The position numbers and the translations under genes are program-made. This document shows positions 18,882 through 23,963 of a stretch of 35,843 nucleotides of DNA, in pieces; positions within the stretch are counted from its first letter, which is position 1; each line of letters starts with the position of its first letter. Under the pieces are notes generated by a model. The model did no database searches. It was not told the DNA's origin and was given only the letters and a program-made list of their open reading frames with translations. This DNA comes from a virus. Location: the IMG/VR virus record IMGVR_UViG_3300032215_000229, positions 1 through 35,843 of that record; one strand, 5' to 3'.

Positions 18882-19286
18882 TTAAAACAGGTGTGCCACA
18901 CCCGCCTTGAACAAAAGTTCACCTACAGCTGAACGTCTGCACATGTCACTACGTTCAGCATAGAACTGTCGAAAGTCACCGTTACCCATTTCGCATGTAA
19001 CAAGCGTAGGACTACGCTTAAACTCACTATCATATTGACGGTAATCACTTGTCCAGTTCAAACGCGAGATTTCAGCCTGACTCAACTTACGAACACCAAC
19101 AACCTTGGCGAGATACCTTTCATAGTCGCCCGTTACTGGCTGGAAGTATCGAAAGTTATATACAGTACCAGTAACAGCATTAGTAAGACTATCATTTACA
19201 CCCCTATAAATGTTATATAGAAGAAAAACACCAATAACCGCAACGGCACAAGCAAAGCAAACACCCAAAACAAACAAATCATTCAT
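18882..19286 (-). CDS. Single-pass membrane protein
   Basis: 134 aa starting MNDLFVLGVCFACAVAVIGV: one N-terminal membrane span of about 21 residues with a short outside end, then Y-N-I-Y-R-G and a soluble domain with R-Y-L-A-K-V-V-G-V-R-K-L-S-Q-A-E-I-S and a C-terminal helix. The soluble part is basic and mixed alpha/beta. No family recognised. Own promoter (19326-19353). Confidence 0.78.
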   Translation of the reverse strand: MNDLFVLGVCFACAVAVIGVFLLYNIYRGVNDSLTNAVTGTVYNFRYFQPVTGDYERYLAKVVGVRKLSQAEISRLNWTSDYRQYDSEFKRSPTLVTCEMGNGDFRQFYAERSDMCRRSAVGELLFKAGVAHLF

Positions 19287-19325
19287 GCTAAAAAACCTCT
19301 TATACTAGTGGGAAACTCTTACGCC

Positions 19326-19353
19326 ATTATACATTGTTATCGGCAGTTGTCAA
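19326..19353 (-). promoter_or_regulatory. Sigma-70 promoter for the membrane protein
   Basis: Perfect TTGACA-16-TATAAT with CTGCCGATAAC in the spacer; the -35 overlaps the end of the upstream gene. Confidence 0.9.
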
Positions 19354-19583
19354 GTCTCAACTTGAAGAAAGTTTTCTTCCCAAAACTCCCTCAGTTCGTC
19401 AAGATCGATTCCGCTATCATTCCATGCCACATTGTCCATAGTTTCCAAGCAACCAATCTCCCGCAGTTCCATGATAAAGTCGGAATAGTCATCACAACCA
19501 CGGGCGAGATTGTAAAGCCCCTCTTCGTTGGCAATCCACAACTTTATATTCCACGTTTGATAGTTAGCACAGCCGTTATACAT
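19350..19583 (-). CDS. Conserved phage protein (Y-N-G-x-x-N-Y-x-T-W family)
   Basis: 77 aa starting MYNGCANYQTWNIKLWIANEEGLYN, the signature start of a very common small phage/prophage protein (x-x-x-Y-N-G-W-x-N-Y-E-T-W-x-V-x-L-W). The C-terminal half is acidic with D-L-D-E-L-R-E-F-W-E-E. Function unknown. Starts on the last base of the upstream stop (TAATG). Confidence 0.88.
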   Translation of the reverse strand: MYNGCANYQTWNIKLWIANEEGLYNLARGCDDYSDFIMELREIGCLETMDNVAWNDSGIDLDELREFWEENFLQVET

Positions 19584-19786
19584 TAGTAGTCCTCCCCACC
19601 AAAGTAACCGTAATCCTCATCGGTTCCCCAACCGGCTGATTCCATCGCGGAATCGTGATCACCATCCATGCTATCATCATAGTAATCGTCACGACCATAA
19701 TCGTAATCGGCGGTATCATCATGGTAGCCCATTTCATCATCCTCATAAGAGTTATCGTGATCGTAACAGGGATCTGGGTGACTCAT
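19583..19786 (-). CDS. Extremely acidic Asp/Tyr-rich protein (67 aa)
   Basis: Starts MSHPDPCYDHDNSYEDDEMG after AAGGAGAAATGAAG-ATG. About a third of residues are Asp or Glu, with many Tyr, Gly and His and almost no aliphatic residues, so it is probably disordered. Such DNA-mimic-like composition is seen in some phage anti-host proteins, but no homology is claimed. Confidence 0.72.
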   Translation of the reverse strand: MSHPDPCYDHDNSYEDDEMGYHDDTADYDYGRDDYYDDSMDGDHDSAMESAGWGTDEDYGYFGGEDY

Positions 19787-19807
19787 CTTCATTTCTCCTT
19801 TTCACTA

Positions 19808-19836
19808 ATCCTACCATACAAGATCGTTGATGTCAA
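19808..19836 (-). promoter_or_regulatory. Sigma-70 promoter for the acidic and Y-N-G genes
   Basis: TTGACA-17-TAGGAT with AACGATC in the spacer, 22 bp before the start; overlaps the end of the upstream gene. Confidence 0.82.
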
Positions 19837-19999
19837 GCGGCTCGGGATACATTTCATCCCATAAGCCGGTCACTTCCGCATAGTCAAACGGACTGCAATC
19901 TGGTTCATCAATCGGCTCAACCATTGGTTCCACCACTTCTTCTGCAATCAGCGTGGCAAAGAAAGCATCCATTGCGTTTTGATCTTCAAAGGTATTCAT
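19811..19999 (-). CDS. Acidic small protein (62 aa)
   Basis: Starts MNTFEDQNAMDAFFATLIAE after AAGGAGAAATGACG-ATG. A helical N-terminus and an acidic Pro-rich region (V-E-P-M-V-E-P-I-D-E-P-D). No family recognised. Confidence 0.7.
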   Translation of the reverse strand: MNTFEDQNAMDAFFATLIAEEVVEPMVEPIDEPDCSPFDYAEVTGLWDEMYPEPLDINDLVW

Positions 20000-20024
20000 C
20001 GTCATTTCTCCTTGGTATACCATC

Positions 20025-20052
20025 ATCATACAGAGTATATCGGCAATGTCAA
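20025..20052 (-). promoter_or_regulatory. Sigma-70 promoter for the 62-aa acidic gene
   Basis: TTGACA-16-TATGAT with TTGCCGATATA in the spacer; cassette H follows upstream. Confidence 0.85.
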
Positions 20053-20094
20053 GTCCCCTCCAACAATATTTTTTCCTTAAAAAGATGAAAGGTG

Positions 20095-20157
20095 ATTTGG
20101 CACGAAAATCGCGGCCCGCCCCGTTCGCCCTAAACCCTTGTCAGATATAGAGTTACG
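20095..20157. repeat. Intergenic hairpin cassette H (variant)
   Basis: As cassette F: TTTGGCACGAAAATC replaces hairpin 1; core CGCGGCCCGCCCCG (20110-20123); hairpin 2 CCCTAAACCCTTG with ATAGAGTTACG (20128-20157) is degenerate. Confidence 0.82.
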
Positions 20158-20235
20158 TCAAGTATTCACAATCCATGCCGCTATACATCCGATCACGAAT
20201 GAAATAGAAAGAACAATCGCATCACCTGTACGCAT
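20158..20235 (-). CDS. Membrane micro-protein (25 aa)
   Basis: Starts MRTGDAIVLSISFVIGCIAA after AAAAAAGGACTGAAT-ATG. Almost entirely one membrane span, ending W-I-V-N-T. It follows directly on another micro-protein of the same kind, which supports it as real despite its size. Confidence 0.55.
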   Translation of the reverse strand: MRTGDAIVLSISFVIGCIAAWIVNT

Positions 20236-20237
20236 AT

Positions 20238-20339
20238 TCAGTCCTTTTTTATTGGAAAAACAAGGTCAGAAACAAGATAAGAGCAACCAATGCCAATAAC
20301 AAATCCCACACCTATTTGTACCCAGTTAATATCGACCAT
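20238..20339 (-). CDS. Membrane micro-protein (33 aa)
   Basis: Starts MVDINWVQIGVGFVIGIGCS, one membrane span, basic end F-P-I-K-K-D. Ribosome site AAAGGGATCACGG. Forms a tandem pair with the 25-aa gene; the pair could be small holin-like or envelope peptides, which is inference only. Confidence 0.58.
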   Translation of the reverse strand: MVDINWVQIGVGFVIGIGCSYLVSDLVFPIKKD

Positions 20340-20354
20340 CCGTGATCCCTTTCT

Positions 20355-20654
20355 TTAGTGAACTAAAATGTTATCTTCAAACTGAGTACCATCACGCAAA
20401 AACCACTCAAAGTTTTTCTGGTACACACTCACGGGGCTATACTTATTAATACGATCCTTAGTAGTGCTGGTTCGATACCCACCACTGTTCAACTTATAAA
20501 GCCCGTTAGGATAGATTACCACCACCTTAGTACCGTGGAGTTCAATAGCAACGCTACCATCGTACTGAATGTAAGCATAGGTATTGTTTCCCACCTTACG
20601 TTGACTGCGGTTAGTCTTGCCCAAAACTATCTTTGTTGCTTCAGTGTGAGTCAT
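20355..20654 (-). CDS. Conserved phage hypothetical protein
   Basis: 99 aa starting MTHTEATKIVLGKTNRSQRK. Contains the recurrent block L-H-G-T-K-V-V-V-I-Y-P-N-G-L-Y-K-L-N-S-G-G-Y-R-T-S-T-T-K-D-R-I-N, known from many unrelated phages, followed by a W-F-L-R-D-G segment. Beta-rich; function unknown. Confidence 0.88.
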   Translation of the reverse strand: MTHTEATKIVLGKTNRSQRKVGNNTYAYIQYDGSVAIELHGTKVVVIYPNGLYKLNSGGYRTSTTKDRINKYSPVSVYQKNFEWFLRDGTQFEDNILVH

Positions 20655-20689
20655 TTTCTTTTTCCTTTGTTTACTTCTCTTATATCGAC

Positions 20690-20717
20690 ATTCTACACTC
20701 TAGACTTTAGTTGTCAA
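20690..20717 (-). promoter_or_regulatory. Sigma-70 promoter (downstream CGATA class)
   Basis: TTGACA-16-TAGAAT followed at once by GTCGATATAAG. Drives the 99-aa gene and the two micro-proteins. Confidence 0.87.
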
Positions 20718-20759
20718 CAACAAAATAAAAGATTCTCGCTGACAACGCTGACTACCACA

Positions 20760-20885
20760 TGATCCGGCCAGTTTAGCCAAGACTTCCCAGTTTGCCCAAA
20801 CCGCCCAAACCCCCATTTTGCCTATATTACCCATCTTGCTTATCTTACCAAGATTACCTAGATTGCCTATCTTACCAAAACCCCC
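20760..20885 (-). repeat. Degenerate 9-bp tandem tract
   Basis: Read on the minus strand, the stretch repeats GGTAADATD-like 9-mers (GGTAAGATA, GGCAATCTA, GGTAATCTT, GGTAAGATA, AGCAAGATG, GGTAATATA, GGCAAAATG). A related piece lies in the opposite direction at 23602-23650. In frame it would read (Gly-Lys/Asn-Ile/Leu/Met)n, but there is no start codon. Confidence 0.7.
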
Positions 20886-21211
20886 TATTCGTCGTAAAAC
20901 GCGGAGATTTCCTGTCCTGCCACAGCGTACATCTCATACATACTACGCAAAGCCTCTACCCTCTCTTTGCTTCCCGGCTTACCTACCTTATCAACCATAA
21001 GATCACTACCCCCCACAAGGCGGGGGTCAACCTTTTCTTTCTTCATCTTACCCATATTACGTAAGGCTGTTTTATTAAACTTCATTACCTTTTCGCTACG
21101 TATTGGCCCATATTCACCATCGGCTAGTCTAGGTTGGTGGGGAATGGCGATTCCCAGAAAGCATGAGCGGATTTGACGTTCGGCATCGCGGATAATCTTA
21201 AACTTTTTCAT
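20885..21211 (-). CDS. Hypothetical basic protein (108 aa)
   Basis: Starts MKKFKIIRDAERQIRSCFLG after AAAAGGAAATAAG-ATG. Strongly basic and helical with N-M-G-K-M-K-K-E-K-V-D-P-R-L-V-G-G-S-D. Its stop lies at the edge of the 9-bp tandem tract. No family recognised; nucleic-acid binding is possible from the charge. Confidence 0.7.
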   Translation of the reverse strand: MKKFKIIRDAERQIRSCFLGIAIPHQPRLADGEYGPIRSEKVMKFNKTALRNMGKMKKEKVDPRLVGGSDLMVDKVGKPGSKERVEALRSMYEMYAVAGQEISAFYDE

Positions 21212-21236
21212 CTTATTTCCTTTTGGTATGTATAGG

Positions 21237-21264
21237 GTTTTATCACACTTTCCGCCAATGTCAA
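21237..21264 (-). promoter_or_regulatory. Possible promoter for the basic protein gene
   Basis: A clear TTGACA but only a poor -10 (TAAAAC at 16 bp). Low confidence. Confidence 0.35.
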
Positions 21265-21455
21265 GCGAAAAGATTTTCAGAAGTTTGATTCATGTTTTCA
21301 ACGTATAGGCTACGGTAGCCGATACCATCATTCCTACTAGAATCCTTTACCATAATGGTAATCAACTCTCGACCATTTACCTTTTTGGATTCTACAACCC
21401 ATCCGGTATAAGTCTTTCCGTTATAAACTGTAGTGATTTCTGTATTAATCGTCAT
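21261..21455 (-). CDS. M-T-I-N-T-E paralogue 1
   Basis: 64 aa starting MTINTEITTVYNGKTYTGWV after GAGAGAATGAAA-ATG. Nearly identical in plan to the 23038-23232 product: both hold Y-N-G-K-T-Y-T-G-x-V-V-E-S-K and S-S-R-N-D-G-I-G-Y-R-S and end Q-T-S-E-N-L-F-A. A small beta-barrel-like protein of unknown role. Part of the local duplication. Confidence 0.78.
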   Translation of the reverse strand: MTINTEITTVYNGKTYTGWVVESKKVNGRELITIMVKDSSRNDGIGYRSLYVENMNQTSENLFA

Positions 21456-21513
21456 TTTCATTCTCTCTTTCTTTCTCTTATTCTAGCAAACTTTTTCGCC
21501 CCGCATACCCCCC

Positions 21514-21669
21514 TTATGGGTGAGTATTCATGAATCTTTCTGCTTCCTGCGAAGTCTTGAACGTAGCAAGCAAACGACGATGCCAACCGTTTGAATGGTT
21601 AGTTTGTCGATAAACCTTATACTTATTACCCTTACGCTTACGATCAAAAATCAGAACTGTAGTTTCCAT
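21514..21669 (-). CDS. Small basic protein, paralogue of 22849-22977
   Basis: 51 aa starting METTVLIFDRKRKGNKYKVY. Shares K-Y-K-V-Y, R-R-L-L-x-x-F and the end S-x-x-E-A-E-R-F-M with the 42-aa product at 22849-22977. Strand-strand-helix layout. Read from 21698-21726. Confidence 0.75.
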   Translation of the reverse strand: METTVLIFDRKRKGNKYKVYRQTNHSNGWHRRLLATFKTSQEAERFMNTHP

Positions 21670-21697
21670 TTTCATTTCCTCTTTCTTACTTATCGGG

Positions 21698-21726
21698 ATT
21701 CTATACGAGATTCTTTAGCGTGTCAA
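21698..21726 (-). promoter_or_regulatory. Sigma-70 promoter (downstream CGATA class)
   Basis: TTGACA-17-TAGAAT followed by CCCGATAAG. The -35 box contains the TGA stop of the upstream gene. Confidence 0.85.
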
Positions 21727-21851
21727 CTTACAATGTCGTAAGTTTCGGTGATAATCTCACAATGCTCACCACAGCGGGAGCAAACTTCGTGATCCTTATC
21801 ACTCTCAACACCACAACAATCGGACACGAAAAACACGATTTCCTTTTTCAT
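21723..21851 (-). CDS. Small zinc-binding protein (42 aa)
   Basis: Starts MKKEIVFFVSDCCGVESDKD. C12-C13 and C28-x2-C31-x3-C35 with a nearby His form a likely zinc site. It is the first gene after the first iteron leader. No family recognised. Confidence 0.68.
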   Translation of the reverse strand: MKKEIVFFVSDCCGVESDKDHEVCSRCGEHCEIITETYDIVS

Positions 21852-21871
21852 CTTCATTCTCTCTTTCTTAT

Positions 21872-21900
21872 ATCCTTATATAGAGCAACTACCGTGCCAA
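21872..21900 (-). promoter_or_regulatory. Possible promoter in leader copy 1
   Basis: TTGGCA-17-AAGGAT, poor -10, but the same place in leader copy 2 has TTGGCA-17-ATAGAT. Supported mainly by that conservation. Confidence 0.4.
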
Positions 21901-21971
21901 ACATAGATTATTTTTTTTTGCGTTTCGCTCGGGAAAAACGATATGACATTTTTTGTGCTTAGTTTTTGAGC

Positions 21972-22050
21972 GTAGCATTTTGCAACACCCTGTAGCATTT
22001 TGCGTTAGCGATTTCCGCCGTGAAACACCACTAGTGTAGCATTTTGCAAC
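21972..22050. repeat. Iteron-like cluster 1
   Basis: Three copies of GTAGCATTTTGCAAC at 21972, 21992 and 22036 (second copy ends GCGTT). Steps of 20 and 44 bp, identical to cluster 2. Confidence 0.88.
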
Positions 22051-22129
22051 GGATTACCCATCTTAACATGCCTCTTTTTTAGGCGTGGAATATATTATTT
22101 TTTGGCACGGCTTTTGCGTTTCCACTCGC

Positions 22130-22211
22130 CATAAGTCCTTATGTATCAAGGGTTTACGTCAAATCCGGCCCGCCGGATTCGCCCTAAGTCCTTTGATAGT
22201 AAGGGTTTAGG
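22130..22211. repeat. Intergenic hairpin cassette I
   Basis: Hairpin 1: CATAAGTCCTTATG / AAGGGTTTACG (22130-22158), including the full GTAAG-like palindrome. Core CCGGCCCGCCGG (22165-22176), itself a hairpin. Hairpin 2: CCCTAAGTCCTTT / AAGGGTTTAGG (22182-22211). Confidence 0.87.
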
Positions 22212-22316
22212 TCAAATCCTATGGCAAACCGTGTGCCGTTTTTATTTGGCACGGGATTTGCTGTTGCTCCCCCCTGTTGGGGGTGCTGCTTACCCCTGCG
22301 GATTAGATAGTACGCT
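22212..22316 (-). terminator. Two hairpins after the 62-aa gene, candidate terminator
   Basis: In the minus transcript the first hairpin pairs GCACCCCC with GGGGGAGC (22286-22266) around AACA, and the second pairs CCCGTGCC with GGCACACGG (22256-22229) around an A-rich loop. The first is very stable. No U-tract follows, so it may pause or protect RNA rather than be a classic intrinsic terminator. Confidence 0.5.
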
Positions 22317-22505
22317 CTAGACTGCATGAATGAACACTTGTTCACTCTTGGTCTTATTCGTTACTGTTACAATCCAGTTTCGACCACTACCATCCTCACG
22401 CATGATAGAGTTGATGATACCTACATGAGCGTTACCCTTGGGGTCGATAACGCTACCATACTTACCAGACCGCATCGATGCCAGAATCTTATCAAGGCTA
22501 TTCAT
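22317..22505 (-). CDS. Small hypothetical protein (62 aa)
   Basis: Starts MNSLDKILASMRSGKYGSVI, ends E-Q-V-F-I-H-A-V. Beta-rich with V-I-D-P-K-G-N-A-H-V-G-I-I-N-S-I and I-V-T-V-T-N-K-T-K, suggesting an SH3-like barrel close in plan to the M-T-I-N-T-E proteins. Own promoter (22533-22561). Confidence 0.74.
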   Translation of the reverse strand: MNSLDKILASMRSGKYGSVIDPKGNAHVGIINSIMREDGSGRNWIVTVTNKTKSEQVFIHAV

Positions 22506-22532
22506 TTCTTTTCTCTCTTTCTTGTGTTTTTA

Positions 22533-22561
22533 AATATACCAGATATTTAACCGAGTGTCAA
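22533..22561 (-). promoter_or_regulatory. Sigma-70 promoter for the 62-aa gene
   Basis: TTGACA-17-TATATT; the -35 overlaps the end of the upstream gene. No CCGATA motif. Confidence 0.83.
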
Positions 22562-22788
22562 CCCACCACAACGGAGGAGCGATTCTTTCGGTTGTATTCT
22601 TTCATGTTCAACCCGTCTACGATGATTTGGACGATTTCTGTCATGTTGCGATTTCGATGCGTTGTATAACCCATCTTGTTATCGAACACGTTGTAGAGAC
22701 CATTGGTCTGAGGAAGAATCGTAAAGCCAGCTTTGTAAGCGTAAACACGATACTTTGAACGGATGGTAGTGGCCTTTGGGATTTTCAT
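22558..22788 (-). CDS. Small basic hypothetical protein (76 aa)
   Basis: Starts MKIPKATTIRSKYRVYAYKA. Basic, beta-rich N-terminus, then M-G-Y-T-T-H-R-N-R-N-M-T-E-I-V-Q-I-I-V-D-G-L. The Y-x-V-F-D-N-K-x-G-Y-x-T pattern is like small modules that read a value and a flag; no function known. Purine-rich AAGAAAG site before the start. Confidence 0.7.
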   Translation of the reverse strand: MKIPKATTIRSKYRVYAYKAGFTILPQTNGLYNVFDNKMGYTTHRNRNMTEIVQIIVDGLNMKEYNRKNRSSVVVG

Positions 22789-22823
22789 TTTTTTTTCTTT
22801 CTTAGGGTTGGATAACTGTGTGT

Positions 22824-22852
22824 ATTATATCTATCGTCTATCTACTTGTCAA
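22824..22852 (-). promoter_or_regulatory. Sigma-70 promoter for the 76-aa gene
   Basis: Perfect TTGACA-17-TATAAT with GACGATA next to the -10; overlaps the end of the upstream gene. Confidence 0.88.
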
Positions 22853-22977
22853 GCGTACATAAAACGTTCGGCCTCAGTCGAACTATTGAAAGAGCCTAGA
22901 AGCCTACGCTTACCATTGCCCATATCCTTGTATACCTTATACTTCTTTCCTACCACGATTAGAATCAGCGTTGTCAT
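22849..22977 (-). CDS. Small basic protein, paralogue of 21514-21669
   Basis: 42 aa starting MTTLILIVVGKKYKVYKDMG. Shares K-K/N-K-Y-K-V-Y, R-R-L-L-G-S-F and S-S-T-E-A-E-R-F-M with the 51-aa paralogue. Read from 23006-23034. Confidence 0.75.
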   Translation of the reverse strand: MTTLILIVVGKKYKVYKDMGNGKRRLLGSFNSSTEAERFMYA

Positions 22978-23005
22978 TTTCTTTTCTCTCTCTTTCTTTC
23001 TCTCT

Positions 23006-23034
23006 ATTATATCTATTGTCTTTCCCCGTGTCAA
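23006..23034 (-). promoter_or_regulatory. Sigma-70 promoter for the 42-aa paralogue
   Basis: Perfect TTGACA-17-TATAAT. The spacer has GACAATA where other promoters have GACGATA. Confidence 0.88.
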
Positions 23035-23037
23035 GCC

Positions 23038-23232
23038 TTAAGCAAAAAGATTTTCGGAAGTTTGAGTCATCATATCCACATACATGCTACGGTAGCCAAT
23101 ACCATCATTACGCGAACTATCTTTGATCATGATTACGATCATTTCACGACCCTTGACCATTTTGCTTTCCACTACGAAACCCGTATAAGTCTTGCCATTG
23201 TAGGTTGTCTTGATTTCAGTGTTGATTGTCAT
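23038..23232 (-). CDS. M-T-I-N-T-E paralogue 2
   Basis: 64 aa starting MTINTEIKTTYNGKTYTGFV; the start at 23232 is chosen by alignment with paralogue 1 and a purine-rich AAGGAAAAGAAA site. Differs from paralogue 1 at about a quarter of positions, mostly conservative, so both copies seem to be under selection. First gene after leader copy 2. Confidence 0.8.
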   Translation of the reverse strand: MTINTEIKTTYNGKTYTGFVVESKMVKGREMIVIMIKDSSRNDGIGYRSMYVDMMTQTSENLFA

Positions 23233-23268
23233 TTTCTTTTCCTTTTCTTCTTTCTTCTTACTTCTTAT

Positions 23269-23297
23269 ATCTATATATAGAGCAAAGCCCGTGCCAA
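23269..23297 (-). promoter_or_regulatory. Possible promoter in leader copy 2
   Basis: TTGGCA-17-ATAGAT, at the same place as in leader copy 1. Confidence 0.45.
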
Positions 23298-23368
23298 TCA
23301 TAGATTATTTTTTTGTGCGTATTTCGCGGGAAAAACGCTATGCTATTTTCTGTGCCTAGAGATTGAGC

Positions 23369-23447
23369 GTAGCATTTTGCTACAGTGTGTTGCATTTTGC
23401 TATAGTGCTTTTGGCCGAGAAACTACATCACTGTATCATTTTGCAAC
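23369..23447. repeat. Iteron-like cluster 2
   Basis: Copies GTAGCATTTTGCTAC (23369), GTTGCATTTTGCTAT (23389) and GTATCATTTTGCAAC (23433). The core CATTTTGC is constant; steps of 20 and 44 bp match cluster 1 exactly. Confidence 0.88.
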
Positions 23448-23533
23448 AGTCCCCCTATCTTACCATGCCTATTCTCTGAGCATAGCATATTTTATTCCCT
23501 TAAACAGTACATCGTATCGATCATATGATTAGT

Positions 23534-23580
23534 CGTAAGTCTATACCCCATAAGGGTTTACGGCGAACGCGGCCCACCAC
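23534..23580. repeat. Intergenic hairpin cassette J (half)
   Basis: Hairpin 1 CGTAAGTCTATACCCC / AAGGGTTTACG (23534-23562) and core ACGCGGCCCACC (23567-23578). Hairpin 2 is missing; the element stops near the strand switch. Confidence 0.8.
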
Positions 23581-23792
23581 ACACACTATAATGTTAAGAT
23601 GGGGGATATAGGGGGGTTTTATCTTCTAGGCAATCTAGGCAAGATACGTCGAAAAAACCTGGGGTGGTCCATTCACAATTGGATATATCTAAATTAATGT
23701 ACTACCCAATCCTCCCCCATCGCCCCTGCTTGGATCAGTGAATCTGTTAATTTATAGCTTTAAGGTGTATAATACCGTATAGGAGACTTTTT
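23581..23792. other. Strand-switch region between left and right arms
   Basis: About 210 bp without a gene. Contains a G-rich tract (ATGGGGGATATAGGGGGG near 23600), a plus-strand echo of the 9-bp tandem tract (23613-23650) and the rightward promoter. No leftward promoter was found here, so the left arm is started from leader copy 2. Confidence 0.6.
23768..23773 (+). promoter_or_regulatory. Putative rightward promoter
   Basis: TATAAT 20 bp before the first right-arm start, with AGGAGAC between. No good -35 box upstream, unlike left-arm promoters; it may need an activator or another sigma factor. Confidence 0.5.
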
Positions 23793-23963
23793 ATGAAAAA
23801 AAAACAAACAATTGAAACGCAATTGGATTGTCGCGCTACCGCTTCTTTACAGCAACAAATAGAATCTGACTTAAATCAGACGGATAAATCACTAGCATCG
23901 TTACTCTCCACTAAGGATAAGGATACTGAAGAGGAAAACGATGAAACCAAGTCAAGCGATTGA
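23793..23963 (+). CDS. Small protein opening the right-arm operon (56 aa)
   Basis: Starts MKKKQTIETQLDCRATASLQ after AGGAGAC and seven bases. The ATG is followed by nine A, a slippery run. Helical, Gln/Thr/Ser-rich with an acidic C-terminus (K-D-T-E-E-E-N-D-E). Overlaps the next gene by 23 nt. No family recognised. Confidence 0.72.
   Translation: MKKKQTIETQLDCRATASLQQQIESDLNQTDKSLASLLSTKDKDTEEENDETKSSD

Larger units (their letters stand above)
21860..22110 (-). repeat. Duplicated leader, copy 1
   Basis: Matches 23250-23500 over most of its length: shared blocks TATAGAGCAA, GTGCCAA.CATAGATTATTTTTTT, GGGAAAAACG and GAGCGTAGCATTTTGC, then two more iterons and ACCATG/ACATGCCT near the end. Non-coding. 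Confidence 0.85.
23250..23500 (-). repeat. Duplicated leader, copy 2
   Basis: Second copy of the leader seen at 21860-22110, here upstream of M-T-I-N-T-E paralogue 2 instead of the small zinc protein. Non-coding. Confidence 0.85.

Noticed and set aside
20792-21064. Plus-strand Pro/Leu-rich frame over the 9-bp tandem tract
   Set aside because: The P-I-L-P-like repeats come only from the nucleotide repeat; no ribosome site, and it runs against the local gene direction.
23793-23815. Programmed frameshift at the nine-A run after the first right-arm start
   Set aside because: The other frames close quickly and no fusion product would result.
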